Positions 33,279-41,975 of a DNA stretch of 64,000 bases are shown in pieces. Position numbers and translations under genes: made by a program. The stretch spans positions 620,001 to 684,000 of the forward strand of contig MAAO01000006.1 in assembly GCA_002163155.1 (NCBI GenBank), in the 5' to 3' direction. This stretch comes from Halobacteriovorax marinus (GTDB lineage: Bacteria > Bdellovibrionota > Bacteriovoracia > Bacteriovoracales > Bacteriovoracaceae). Each line of letters begins with the position of its first letter. The first letter of the stretch is position 1. The notes under the pieces are model-generated. The model ran no database searches, was not told the DNA's origin, and saw only the letters and a program-made list of their open reading frames with translations.

Positions 33279-33332
33279 AAGGGTGATTACGATAATCATT
33301 CTTTGTTTGCAGTTGGTAACTGCGATCATTGA
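33204..33332 (+). other. Overlapping 42-codon frame across the toxin-like gene
   Basis: An ATG at 33204 opens a 42-residue frame (MKSSVISIASMKRP...) that runs through the small hydrophobic peptide gene in another frame and stops at 33332. This recalls the mok frame that overlaps and couples to hok. It has only a weak ribosome-binding site, so it may not be translated. Confidence 0.25.
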
Positions 33333-33345
33333 ATTTTTAAAGTAA
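33265..33345 (+). CDS. Candidate type I toxin, 26-residue hydrophobic peptide
   Basis: ATG at 33265, with AGGAGAGG four bases upstream, opens 26 codons: a charged start (MEDFIR), a single membrane-spanning core (VITIIILCLQLVTAIIEF) and a final lysine. Single-span peptides of this size are typical type I toxins such as Ibs, Fst and Ldr. The start region GAGGACTTCAT (33268-33278) pairs exactly with ATGAAGTCCTC (33204-33214), so the mRNA can fold over its own start codon. Directly downstream, on the other strand, boxes TTGATT and TAAAAT (18-base spacer) could drive an antisense RNA. Function is inferred from these features; no family match is claimed. Confidence 0.5.
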   Translation: MEDFIRVITIIILCLQLVTAIIEFLK

Positions 33346-33351
33346 TCTTTA

Positions 33352-33420
33352 GGGCCAAGTGTTACCAGCACTTGGTCCACCTTATGAATTTTAGCATGGA
33401 AAAATTGTTCAAATCAACTT
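33352..33420 (-). promoter_or_regulatory. Direct repeat B with possible antisense promoter
   Basis: This copy of repeat A has hairpin CCAAGTG-7-CACTTGG (33355-33361 and 33369-33375). Read on the minus strand it has -35 TTGATT (33412-33417) and -10 TAAAAT (33388-33393), 18 bases apart. A transcript from here would run antisense through the 26-codon gene and could be its RNA antitoxin. Confidence 0.4.
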
Positions 33421-33477
33421 AATTCAAATTCTAAGGACTCTAAGCAATTAGAATAACGAAAAGTAACCGCGTACCTT

Positions 33478-35472
33478 TTAGAGGAGGTCGTCGTCAACGA
33501 GGTTGGGGATAGTCACACTTAAGAGTGGCTCTATTTCCATCGCTCGTTTAATGGCGAAAGTTGCACCTTTATTTCTTGCCCAACTTCTTCTGTTAATTCC
33601 GTTATTCACATCCCAAAAGAGCATGGACTTAATTCTTCTATCGCAGTCTTCACTACCATCGAGAACCATTCCAAAACCACCGTTTACAACTTCTCCCCAT
33701 CCGACACCACCGCCGTTATGGAGAGAGATCCAAGTGGCCCCTCTGAAAGAATCTCCTACGAAGTTTTGTACCGCCATGTCTGCAGTGAAACGTGAACCGT
33801 CGTAGATATTTGAAGTTTCTCGGTAAGGAGAATCTGTTCCAGAAACATCGTGGTGATCACGACCAAGAACGATAGGAGCTTTAATCACTCCCTTTCTAAT
33901 CGCTTCATTAAACGCTAGAGCGATTTCTATTCTTCCTTCACTGTCGGCGTAGAGAATTCGTGCTTGCGAACCAACAACTAATTTATTTTCTCTAGCACCT
34001 TCAATCCAAGTTATATTGTCTTGCATCTGTTGTTTAATTTCATCAGGAGACTCTTGCATGAGACCTTTTAAAACGTCACAGGCTATTTTGTCTGTCTTAT
34101 CTAGATCAATGGAGAGAGAACTTGTACACACCCATCTAAAAGGTCCAAAGCCATAATCAAAACACATGGGGCCCATGATGTCTTGCACGTAACTTGGGTA
34201 CTTGAAGTCACCATCTTCTTTTAAAATATCAGCACCGGCCCTAGAAGCTTCTAGTAGGAAGGCATTTCCATAATCAAAGAAGTACATACCTTTTGCTGTT
34301 AATTTATTAATGGCAACAACATGTCTCTTTAGCGTTACTTGTACTAGAGTTTTAAACTCTTCTGGTTTTTCTGCCATGAGTGTATTTGATTCTTCTAGAG
34401 TTAAACCTGTTGGGTAGTAACCACCGGCCCAAGGATTATGTAGTGATGTTTGATCACTTCCAAGCTCTACAAAGATCTCTTCTTTTTCTAAGCGCTCCCA
34501 CAGGTCAACAATATTTCCCTGGTAGGCGATAGAGACTACTTCTTTATCTTTTTTGGCCTTCTTTATTCTCGGCATAAGCTCGTCTAGGTTATCGAACTTC
34601 TCATCCACCCAGCCTTGCTCATGTCTTGTTTGCACTGCTTTTTCATTAATCTCTGCAACGAGACCAATGCAACCTGCAATGACTGCGGCCTTTGGTTGCG
34701 CGCCACTCATTCCACCAAGTCCTGCGGTAACGAAGAGTTTTCCCGCCATATCAGTTTCGCCTTTAGAAATTTTTCTGCCAGCGTTTAGCAATGTGATAGT
34801 TGTTCCGTGAACAATTCCTTGAGGACCAATGTACATGAAAGATCCTGCAGTCATTTGTCCGTATTGAGTAACACCTAGGGCGTTGAATTTTTCCCAGTCA
34901 TCAGGTTTTGAATAATTTGGAATCATCATTCCGTTTGTCACTACAACTCTTGGGGCGTCCGAGTGTGAGGGAAAGAGTCCCGCCGGATGACCAGAGTAGA
35001 GTGAAAGTGTTTGCTCGTCTGTCATATTGGCGAGGTATTGCATGGTAAGTAAATACTGCGCCCAGTTTTGAAAAACCGCACCGTTACCACCATAGGTGAT
35101 AAGTTCGTGGGGATGTTGAGCGATGGCATAGTCTAGATTATTTGAAAGCATGAGCATAATCGCTGCAGCTTGTACTGACTTATAAGGGTAGTCTTCAATT
35201 GATCTGGCATGAATTTTATAGTCCGGACGAAAGCGGTACATGTAAATACGTCCGTAAGTTTCTAGCTCTTCTTTAAATTCAACTATGAGCTCAGGATGGA
35301 ATTTCTTATCAAAGTATCTAAGGGCATTTCTTAGGGCGAGTTTCTTCTCTTCTTCGTCTAAGATTTGCTTTCTCTTTGGGGCGTGATTTATTTCAGTCTC
35401 ATAGACTTTCTTTGCAGGTAATTCTGTTGGAATACCGGTTAAAATCGCCTTTTGAAATTCTTCTCTATTCAT
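33478..35472 (-). CDS. hutU: Urocanate hydratase
   Basis: This 664-residue enzyme carries the urocanase core: ITYGGNGAVFQNWAQYLL, SGHPAGLFPSH, GTTITLLNAGRK, FVTAGLGGMSGAQPKAAVIAGC, FDYGFGPFRWVCTSS and DHHDVSGTDSPYRET. It converts urocanate to 4-imidazolone-5-propionate in histidine breakdown, using tightly bound NAD. It is about 100 residues longer than the common 557-residue form, with extra sequence at the N-terminus and near the middle, as in a known longer subfamily. No other hut gene is adjacent, so the pathway is not clustered here. The gene comes first after the accessory island and marks the return to core functions. Confidence 0.95.
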   Translation of the reverse strand: MNREEFQKAILTGIPTELPAKKVYETEINHAPKRKQILDEEEKKLALRNALRYFDKKFHPELIVEFKEELETYGRIYMYRFRPDYKIHARSIEDYPYKSVQAAAIMLMLSNNLDYAIAQHPHELITYGGNGAVFQNWAQYLLTMQYLANMTDEQTLSLYSGHPAGLFPSHSDAPRVVVTNGMMIPNYSKPDDWEKFNALGVTQYGQMTAGSFMYIGPQGIVHGTTITLLNAGRKISKGETDMAGKLFVTAGLGGMSGAQPKAAVIAGCIGLVAEINEKAVQTRHEQGWVDEKFDNLDELMPRIKKAKKDKEVVSIAYQGNIVDLWERLEKEEIFVELGSDQTSLHNPWAGGYYPTGLTLEESNTLMAEKPEEFKTLVQVTLKRHVVAINKLTAKGMYFFDYGNAFLLEASRAGADILKEDGDFKYPSYVQDIMGPMCFDYGFGPFRWVCTSSLSIDLDKTDKIACDVLKGLMQESPDEIKQQMQDNITWIEGARENKLVVGSQARILYADSEGRIEIALAFNEAIRKGVIKAPIVLGRDHHDVSGTDSPYRETSNIYDGSRFTADMAVQNFVGDSFRGATWISLHNGGGVGWGEVVNGGFGMVLDGSEDCDRRIKSMLFWDVNNGINRRSWARNKGATFAIKRAMEIEPLLSVTIPNLVDDDLL

Positions 35473-35573
35473 ATCTATCCTCTAAGTTGTGCCGTATTTT
35501 AGCTGTCAAAACACAACTTTTCCAGTGCAACTTAACACAATATGAATAGAGATATTAGAGGTTTAGCTCTAAA

Positions 35574-36047
35574 TTAGCCCGCTTTCCTATATTCTTTGAA
35601 ATCCGGATCTTGATACGTCGCATAGGGATCAGGATTTTCAGTATACTCAGTGAGATGTTTTAAACATCCTTCCCAGAAGGTTTTATGGTCGTTATAGAAC
35701 TTTTGACTGGGAATATTAGCGTGAGTGAGGGTGAGTTTAGTTGTTCCTCTGGGACCAGGTGAGAAGTCAAAACTTACTAGGGTATCTTCCACTTCTTGAT
35801 CACTCCACACCATATCGATATGGGAGTTCTCTCTTATATCAGTGTATTCTCCAAAGTAGTTAAAACTATTTCCTAAATCCGTGTTGATTTCTAGGTGATA
35901 CTTTCCACCTTTGATGAAGTTGCTCTCAACTTCAGCGGTCCAGTAGTCGTTATTGATAAACCAGTGTTGCATTTTTTCTGGGGACTTGAAGTCACTGAAT
36001 AAGTCCGCAGCCGAAACATTGAATGTTCTCTCAAAGTGCAGCTCCAT
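35574..36047 (-). CDS. SRPBCC/AHSA1-like protein
   Basis: This 157-residue protein has the activator-of-Hsp90/SRPBCC pattern: an N-terminal FERTFNVSAADLFSDFKSPEKMQHWF, a middle GGKYHLEIN followed by GEYTDIREN, and the late HxxFWEGCLKHLTEY helix. Members bind small hydrophobic ligands or act with polyketide and stress systems; the function is not known. The ATG has AGGAGG upstream (TTAGGAGGTTTTTATG on the minus strand). It stands alone, with 100 bases to the hutU start and about 220 gene-free bases on its other side. No catalytic residues are evident. Confidence 0.82.
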   Translation of the reverse strand: MELHFERTFNVSAADLFSDFKSPEKMQHWFINNDYWTAEVESNFIKGGKYHLEINTDLGNSFNYFGEYTDIRENSHIDMVWSDQEVEDTLVSFDFSPGPRGTTKLTLTHANIPSQKFYNDHKTFWEGCLKHLTEYTENPDPYATYQDPDFKEYRKAG

Positions 36048-36265
36048 AAAAACCTCCTAATAAGAACCTACCCCTATTGTAAGTGCTAAAGGTGGGCCAA
36101 GTTTGAATCCTTTAATTATTGGCAGGTTCACTCTGTGATCTTATTTGTAGACGCGCACTACTTCTCTCTAAGTTCTAGTAATTACTCACTTCTTTAATTG
36201 AGCTTAAGAAATCACTAAAATGAATTTATTATAATGAATAAGCAAATTTAAAAAGTGGAACGTAA

Positions 36266-36937
36266 ATGAATGAATTAATTTGTGAGTCTGAAAGCTCTAC
36301 CATTCTAAAAAGTCTTAAGAGTGTTCAAAAAAAGAATGAGCCTTGTCAGGTTTGGCAGACTATTGATGGCAAGCGCGTCTTGTACAATTGTTTGATAGAA
36401 ATTATTGATCAAGAGCTTAATATGATGTGTGTATCTCCACTAGAGGGTGAAGAACTTTTCCGCTTCTCGCGGGATGTTGTGATTTACTGTCGTTTCTCAA
36501 GTCGAGGTCTGCTTTTTAAATCTGATGTATTAAGAAAATCAAACGATCTCGTTTCCTTTTCGCTACCCAAAGAAATTATTTTAGAAGAGAGTAGAGGTAA
36601 GGAGAGAAGTACTTTTGGTTCTTTCTCTTCTTTTCATTGTGATATCTCGTTTTCAGAAACTTCTTTAATGAATAATGGGTATAAGATTTTTGATCTCTCG
36701 CCCAGTGGAATTTGTCTCTTGGTTACCGATGAAGAGAAGGAATATTTTAAGGTGGGAAGTGAACTCTTTATGAGCTCTATTCAAGGAGTCAGGCTTACAA
36801 ATAAAACTAGCTGCAAGGTTTGTCACATAAAGAAATCTTCCGCGATTAAAAATAGTGTGAAACATAAGGTGGGAATAGAGTTTGAACCAAAACTCAACCA
36901 AGATGATTATTTAAAAGTGATGGAAGCAATTATATAA
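36266..36937 (+). CDS. PilZ-domain cyclic-di-GMP receptor
   Basis: This 223-residue protein has an N-terminal beta-rich YcgR-like region (residues 1-100) and a C-terminal PilZ domain. The c-di-GMP motifs are present: RGKER (RxxxR) near residues 111-115 and DLSPSGICL (D/NxSxxG) near 151-159, followed by GIEFEP. It should bind cyclic di-GMP and control motility or envelope functions. It is monocistronic: a hairpin that works best on the other strand overlaps its stop. Predatory bacteria of this lineage carry many PilZ proteins, but this one cannot be tied to a specific output. Confidence 0.82.
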   Translation: MNELICESESSTILKSLKSVQKKNEPCQVWQTIDGKRVLYNCLIEIIDQELNMMCVSPLEGEELFRFSRDVVIYCRFSSRGLLFKSDVLRKSNDLVSFSLPKEIILEESRGKERSTFGSFSSFHCDISFSETSLMNNGYKIFDLSPSGICLLVTDEEKEYFKVGSELFMSSIQGVRLTNKTSCKVCHIKKSSAIKNSVKHKVGIEFEPKLNQDDYLKVMEAII

Positions 36938-36963
36938 AAAAAGTGCCGCATAAAGCGACACTT
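36936..36963 (-). terminator. Intrinsic terminator of the carboxypeptidase gene
   Basis: On the minus strand AAGTGTCGC and GCGGCACTT (36955-36963 and 36941-36949) form a nine-pair stem with one G-U pair and a five-base loop, followed by TTTTT. It lies 26 bases past the carboxypeptidase stop and overlaps the stop codon of the PilZ gene. Confidence 0.82.
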
Positions 36964-36988
36964 AGTTATTTAGAAATTTTAGATTCTA

Positions 36989-38392
36989 TTAGAACTGTAA
37001 GTTCTTTCTCACACCCTCAAGAATAAGAGACTTTGTTGAAATTTGATCTCTTCCTTTTTGCAGAATAAATTCATAAGAACCTTCATTTAAAATAATATGA
37101 TAAGTTCCATCTGGATTTACTTTATAGTTTTGTAGTGTAGTTCCATCTGCTTTCTTTACGGCAATTTGATAATTTTCTGGAGTTGGGAAAGTTTCATCTA
37201 AGATTCCTCTCACTCCTGATCCACCCATTTTATCTAAGAGGTGCATCCAAGCTGGTCTATTTCTCTTAACGGTCTTATCTCTCCACTGAGAGTAGCTAGG
37301 TTGGAAACCTTGTGATCTGCTGTTCACTTCTAGTACATAAGGAATCACTTGGTAAGCGTTGTACATCCAATCAATATCAGATCCATCAACTGAGTAGAGT
37401 AATTCCCATGCAGTTCCTGGCCCGTAATTAACAAGCGATCCGATTTCTTTTCCGATCCCTTCAACGACTTCTTTCGTGTGAGTTCTCTTACCTTTACATC
37501 CCATTGGATAAATTACAATTTCACTGTAAGCGTGGTAACTAATATCAAATACTGGTCTGATATTTTTTACAAGATTCATAAGTGCTTTTGTTTCTGGTTC
37601 TGATCCGGCCTCTGGTCCTCTATAAGTACTTGACCACGTCCAACCGGAAGATCCTTTACATGATGACCAAAGGTAAGGGTAGTTTCTATTGATATCAACT
37701 CCGTGACCGTAGTTTGTGTTCTTTCTCCACATATTGTCACCATTCCAAACCTTCGCATTCCCATCTACATTTAACATAGGAACAACCCAAATCTCATTTG
37801 AGTCTACGTAGTTTTGAATTTTTAAATCACTTGAATACTTCGAAAGAAGAGTTTCAATAATGTCTAAACTGACTTCGGGAGACATGACTTCTCTCGCGTG
37901 GTGCATACTGTTGAACAGCAGCGCTGACTCTTCTGTTTCTCTGACACTTACGTTATCTGAAATTTTAAGAGCGTAAATATTTCTTCCTTCAGAAGATTGT
38001 CCAATCACATGAAGCTTGGCAATTTCTGGATGAGACTTTTCCCAGCTCTTTAGGATTGTTTCAATTTCACTTGGTGATTTATATTCTTCGTCTACTGCTT
38101 TAAAATCTTTCTCTGACTTTTCAGAAACAATATTGAATTTTAAATCTTGTAACTTATTTAATTGTTCTGTTGTGACAAAGATATCTGCCAATTTGTTCTT
38201 TATATCAACACCAGCAACATCAACTTCAAGTTCTTGGAGTTTTAACATTCCCGACTTGTAGTCCGTAAACTTTACAGTTGCGTAGCGACTTCTCTTTGTT
38301 TCCTGAAATTTATGTTGTGAGTTGGCGCTTACCATACTTGAACTTAGAGTCAGTCCTAGTACTATGGCGAGCGATTGCCATGATTTTGTCAT
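36989..38392 (-). CDS. Secreted M14 zinc carboxypeptidase
   Basis: This 467-residue protein has a signal peptide (MTKSWQSLAIVLGLTLSSS...), a propeptide-like region (about 25-115), and an M14 catalytic domain. HHAREVMSPE supplies the zinc HxxE, SYHAYSEIVIYP the third zinc His, and YVLEVNSRSQG the catalytic Glu. NRNYPYLW and DINRNY match the substrate carboxylate-binding Arg block. A C-terminal beta-domain of about 70 residues follows, often seen in CpT-type enzymes. It removes C-terminal residues from peptides outside the cell or in the periplasm. The ATG at 38392 is chosen because AGGAGGAACATT precedes it; the longer frame adds 23 residues before the signal peptide. Confidence 0.92.
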   Translation of the reverse strand: MTKSWQSLAIVLGLTLSSSMVSANSQHKFQETKRSRYATVKFTDYKSGMLKLQELEVDVAGVDIKNKLADIFVTTEQLNKLQDLKFNIVSEKSEKDFKAVDEEYKSPSEIETILKSWEKSHPEIAKLHVIGQSSEGRNIYALKISDNVSVRETEESALLFNSMHHAREVMSPEVSLDIIETLLSKYSSDLKIQNYVDSNEIWVVPMLNVDGNAKVWNGDNMWRKNTNYGHGVDINRNYPYLWSSCKGSSGWTWSSTYRGPEAGSEPETKALMNLVKNIRPVFDISYHAYSEIVIYPMGCKGKRTHTKEVVEGIGKEIGSLVNYGPGTAWELLYSVDGSDIDWMYNAYQVIPYVLEVNSRSQGFQPSYSQWRDKTVKRNRPAWMHLLDKMGGSGVRGILDETFPTPENYQIAVKKADGTTLQNYKVNPDGTYHIILNEGSYEFILQKGRDQISTKSLILEGVRKNLQF

Positions 38393-38550
38393 AATGTTCC
38401 TCCTGAACTTAGAATTAAAACTATTATCAACCCTCTTTGAATTTTGAACAAATGATGTCATTTAATATTAGATCATTGGAGTGTTATACTCAGCTTCTGT
38501 GAGAGTATTTGTTAGTAGCTTTTAAAAGGGAAATCAACTTGAATAGAGGA

Positions 38551-39240
38551 ATGAAAAAACTGATATTTTTAATTCCTATTTTATTATTACTCTCTGCGTC
38601 TACTTTCGCTTATGAATGTGAGTTCAAGGTTGAACATTTAGACAGTGTGCGCATCCAGCAGGGACACTTCAAACAAACGGATACTTGTTATATTAGTGTC
38701 GCTACTAGAAAGACGCTCCATATGGAGTACCGAAGTTATCTCATGACTTCTCGCGGAAAGTTTCTAGTGTTTAACTCCTTTGGTGAAGGGCCTTCAAGTC
38801 AATTCACTGGGGCCCGTGAATTTAACTTCTTTGGTAGAGAGAAGAGAATTAGCTATCAGGTTTTAGAAAATGAAATTGTGGTCAATCTCTCCAATGGGGA
38901 TCAGCTTTTATTTGATAAGGAAAGCGGGGAACCATTAAGTCTTGGTAGGGGAATTGTTGAATTAGATCCCATGCTTTCTCGTACAAATAATGGTGGAATA
39001 GAGCTGCCCAATTACCGTGGATTAGTTTTAGATTCCGGGTTTAAAATGGGCATGTCTCCCAGTTACTACCTCTCGAGAAAGTCTACTTTCAGAGATCAAT
39101 TCAACAATCAATGCACAGTGGTAAACCGTGAGATCTTCCATAAAAAAGGTGACGAGACTTATTGGGTATACGAAAGTGATAGGGATCTTTATAAGTATTT
39201 ACAAAAGAGATGTCCTTCGCTAATTTTAGAAAAAAACTAA
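38551..39240 (+). CDS. Secreted protein of unknown function
   Basis: This 229-residue protein has a signal peptide (MKKLIFLIPILLLLSASTFA) and a mature beta-rich part of about 209 residues with two pairs of cysteines (YECEFKV/TCYISV and NQCTVVN/RCPSL). A catalytic motif is not seen. The ATG at 38551 has GAGGA upstream. The frame extends upstream to a TTG at 38509, but that would put 14 residues before the signal peptide. The parvulin gene starts 14 bases downstream, so the pair is likely co-transcribed; a peptidyl-prolyl isomerase partner does not by itself identify the function. Confidence 0.72.
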   Translation: MKKLIFLIPILLLLSASTFAYECEFKVEHLDSVRIQQGHFKQTDTCYISVATRKTLHMEYRSYLMTSRGKFLVFNSFGEGPSSQFTGAREFNFFGREKRISYQVLENEIVVNLSNGDQLLFDKESGEPLSLGRGIVELDPMLSRTNNGGIELPNYRGLVLDSGFKMGMSPSYYLSRKSTFRDQFNNQCTVVNREIFHKKGDETYWVYESDRDLYKYLQKRCPSLILEKN

Positions 39241-39254
39241 ATAAGGATTATAAA

Positions 39255-39527
39255 ATGGCATCAATATCTGCAAAGCATATTCTGGTAGATCACGAGCACG
39301 AAGCAAGTGACCTTTTAAAGAAGCTAGACGAGGGAAAAACCTTTGAAGAGCTGGCAAAAGACTTCTCTAATTGTTCTTCTAAAGACGCCGGTGGAGATCT
39401 AGGATCTTTTGGAAAAGGCATGATGGTTCCTGCTTTTGAAAAAGCGGCCTTTGCTCTAAAAGTTGGAGAAGTTTCCGCTCCCGTGAAAACACAATTTGGT
39501 TTTCATCTTATTATGAGAACGGCGTAA
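39255..39527 (+). CDS. ppiC: Parvulin-type peptidyl-prolyl cis-trans isomerase
   Basis: This 90-residue protein is a complete single-domain parvulin: ISAKHILVDHEHEASDLLKKL, GKTFEELAKDFSNCSS, GGDLGSFGKGMMVPAFEKAAF and VKTQFGFHLIMR. It speeds cis-trans isomerisation of prolyl bonds. It matches E. coli PpiC in size and lacks signal peptide and SurA-like chaperone domain, so it should be cytoplasmic. The ATG at 39255 with AAGGATT upstream is preferred over 39210, which would overlap the secreted protein gene. The next gene starts four bases after the stop. Confidence 0.9.
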   Translation: MASISAKHILVDHEHEASDLLKKLDEGKTFEELAKDFSNCSSKDAGGDLGSFGKGMMVPAFEKAAFALKVGEVSAPVKTQFGFHLIMRTA

Positions 39528-39531
39528 GTTC

Positions 39532-40017
39532 GTGATTGATTTTTCTAAGTCTCAGGACTTTTTAACTACAATTTCGAACGCTCTAAAAGAGCAGGGCATC
39601 ACTCTTTCTGACTACTTCATTGATCACATCTGTTACAGAGTGGGATCAATGGAGCGCTACGAAGAATTAAAAAAAGAATTGTCCCAAGAACATACCCTCT
39701 TACATGAGGCGATGGTTTCAAATAGACCCATTGCAGCTTATAAATTAAAAGAACCCATTCTCTTTGCAGGCAGTGAAATTCCTCTCTTAGAACTTCCGGC
39801 CCCCAAGCCAGGTTCTAGTTACGAGGAAGGTTTTGAACACGCTGAAGCGGTGATTAAAGAGTCCTTTACTGACTTCGCTGCCAAGTATCCCCATATCGAA
39901 TTTGACTGGAAGGGGAGCAAGAAGGCCCACAATCCAGAACTTCGCATTAAGTTAGGTGAAGTTGCCATCAAATTTCACCACCTAAGCCTAGAAGAAGTCA
40001 TCGCCCAGGAGAAATAA
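39532..40017 (+). CDS. YecM-like VOC-fold protein
   Basis: This 161-residue protein begins with GTG, four bases after the parvulin stop. It matches the YecM type of vicinal oxygen chelate fold: IDHICYRVGSMERYEELKKEL, RPIAAYKLKEPI, LLELPAPKPGS, YEEGFEHAEAVI and VAIKFHHLSLEEV. Metal-site residues His32 (DHIC), Glu76 or so and His near the end may bind a divalent metal as in related enzymes. Function of YecM is unknown. It is probably co-transcribed with ppiC and the upstream secreted protein gene. Confidence 0.82.
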   Translation: MIDFSKSQDFLTTISNALKEQGITLSDYFIDHICYRVGSMERYEELKKELSQEHTLLHEAMVSNRPIAAYKLKEPILFAGSEIPLLELPAPKPGSSYEEGFEHAEAVIKESFTDFAAKYPHIEFDWKGSKKAHNPELRIKLGEVAIKFHHLSLEEVIAQEK

Positions 40018-40079
40018 TCTCTTTATTTCTCCTCCCTCTTTAAGTAAAATATATTGTTAAAACTAATGAGGAAAATATC

Positions 40080-41975
40080 GTGAGCTGGAAAATTCAAAGC
40101 ATGGAAGACTACGCGGTGGCGTATCAAAAATCGAAGAAAAACCCAAATGACTTTTGGGCAGATATCGCTAAAACTTTCACTTGGAAGAGAGAGTGGGATT
40201 CTGTTCTCTCAGGCTCCATTGAAAATACTGATGTGAAATGGTTCGATGGTGCTGAATTAAATATCACTGAAAATTGTCTAGACCGCCACTTAAAAGAAAG
40301 AGGCGATAAAGTAGCGCTACTCTTTGAGGCCAATGATCCAAATGAAGCGGCCCGCACTTATACTTATAAAGAATTACATGAGACCGTTTGTAAGACTGCC
40401 AATATGATTAAGGATTTGGGAATTAAAAAGGGTGATAGAGTTTGTCTCTACATGTCCATGGTTCCTGAACTCCTCATTTCAGTGCTCGCCTGTGCCAGAA
40501 TTGGCGCCGTTCACTCCGTAGTCTTTGGAGGTTTCTCAGCAGAGGCGCTGGCCGGAAGAATTGAAGACTGTGAGTGTAAATTACTCATAACTAATGATGC
40601 TGGATTTAGAGGAGCAAAAACTATTCCTCTTAAAAATATCAGTGATGAAGCTTTGGAAAAACCAGGTTCAAAGTGTATTGAAAAAGTTCTCGTACACAAA
40701 CGCGTGGGTGAGAATGTTTCCATGAAAGAGGGAAGAGATATTTGGTGGCATGATGTTTACGACGCTGCTAGCTCTGATTGTGTTGCAGAAGTCATGCAAG
40801 CAGAAGACCCATTATTTATTCTCTACACTTCAGGCTCTACCGGAAAACCTAAGGGCATTTTGCACTCTACAGCCGGCTATATGGTTTGGGCCGCTTATAC
40901 TTTTGCAAATGTTTTTCAAGTTGAAGAAAACGACACTTACTGGTGTACCGCCGATATTGGTTGGATCACTGGTCATACTTATATAACTTATGGACCACTC
41001 TTAAATGGTGCCACCACGACAATGTTTGAAGGGGTGCCTACTTATCCTGATGCGGGAAGATTTTGGGAGATAGTCGAGAAGCATTCCATCTCTCATCTCT
41101 ATACTGCTCCAACGGCAATTAGAGCACTCATGGCCCATGGAAAAGAAATAGTAGAAAGTAAAAACCTTAAGAGTTTAAAAGTTTTAGGTTCTGTTGGTGA
41201 ACCCATAAATGAAGAAGCTTGGAATTGGTACAACGAAGTTGTGGGTAAGAAGAATTGCCCTATTGTTGATTCTTGGTGGCAAACTGAAACGGGAGGAATT
41301 CTTATTTCTCCTCTGGCCGGAATCACTGAAACCAAACCTTGTTATGCCACGCTGCCATTGCCGGGAGTCTTTCCAGTTTTGATGGACACTGAAGGCAATG
41401 AAGTGCCTTTTGGAAAAGGTGAGGGGAATCTGTGTATTAAAACTCCCTGGCCCGGAATGACGAGAGGAATTTGGGGAGATATGGATAGGTTTAAACAAAC
41501 TTATTTCTCAGCCTACCCAGGATACTATTTTACAGGAGACGGTTGTAAGAGGGATGAGGATTCATTCTATAGAATCACTGGACGAGTTGATGATGTGCTC
41601 AATGTTTCTGGTCACAGAATTGGCACGGCGGAAGTTGAAGATGCTATTGGGCAACACCGAGATGTTATTGAAGCGGCCATCGTAGGTTTCGATCACGATA
41701 TTAAAGGACAGGGAATTTACGCCTATGTGATTACTAATAGATTAGGTGATGAATCTATTAAAGCTGAGATCTTAGCGGCAGTGACAAAACATATTGGAGC
41801 GATTGCTAAGCCTGATAAAATTCAATTAGTGCCAGGACTTCCTAAGACTAGGTCTGGAAAAATCATGCGAAGAATTTTAAGAAAGATAGCGGCCCATGAA
41901 TTCTCAAATTTTGGAGATACTTCGACTCTCTTAGATCCAAGTATTGTAGATAAAATTAAAGAAGGGGTTTTATAA
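40080..41975 (+). CDS. acs: Acetyl-CoA synthetase
   Basis: This 631-residue enzyme carries the full acetyl-CoA synthetase pattern: VFGGFSAEALAGRIEDCECKLLIT, LFILYTSGSTGKPKGILHSTAGY, WCTADIGWITGHTYITYGPL, VDSWWQTETGGI, YYFTGDGCKRDEDSFYRITGRVDDVLNVSGHRIGTAEVE and the C-terminal RSGKIMRRILRKIA, with the lysine that is often acetylated. It makes acetyl-CoA from acetate, ATP and CoA. The start is GTG, preceded by GAGGAAAATATC. It ends six bases inside the convergent gene. Length matches the usual 620-650 residues. Confidence 0.95.
   Translation: MSWKIQSMEDYAVAYQKSKKNPNDFWADIAKTFTWKREWDSVLSGSIENTDVKWFDGAELNITENCLDRHLKERGDKVALLFEANDPNEAARTYTYKELHETVCKTANMIKDLGIKKGDRVCLYMSMVPELLISVLACARIGAVHSVVFGGFSAEALAGRIEDCECKLLITNDAGFRGAKTIPLKNISDEALEKPGSKCIEKVLVHKRVGENVSMKEGRDIWWHDVYDAASSDCVAEVMQAEDPLFILYTSGSTGKPKGILHSTAGYMVWAAYTFANVFQVEENDTYWCTADIGWITGHTYITYGPLLNGATTTMFEGVPTYPDAGRFWEIVEKHSISHLYTAPTAIRALMAHGKEIVESKNLKSLKVLGSVGEPINEEAWNWYNEVVGKKNCPIVDSWWQTETGGILISPLAGITETKPCYATLPLPGVFPVLMDTEGNEVPFGKGEGNLCIKTPWPGMTRGIWGDMDRFKQTYFSAYPGYYFTGDGCKRDEDSFYRITGRVDDVLNVSGHRIGTAEVEDAIGQHRDVIEAAIVGFDHDIKGQGIYAYVITNRLGDESIKAEILAAVTKHIGAIAKPDKIQLVPGLPKTRSGKIMRRILRKIAAHEFSNFGDTSTLLDPSIVDKIKEGVL

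Noticed and set aside
33503-33805. Plus-strand frame of 100 codons inside hutU
   Set aside because: The minus-strand urocanate hydratase is certain; this is its antisense shadow.
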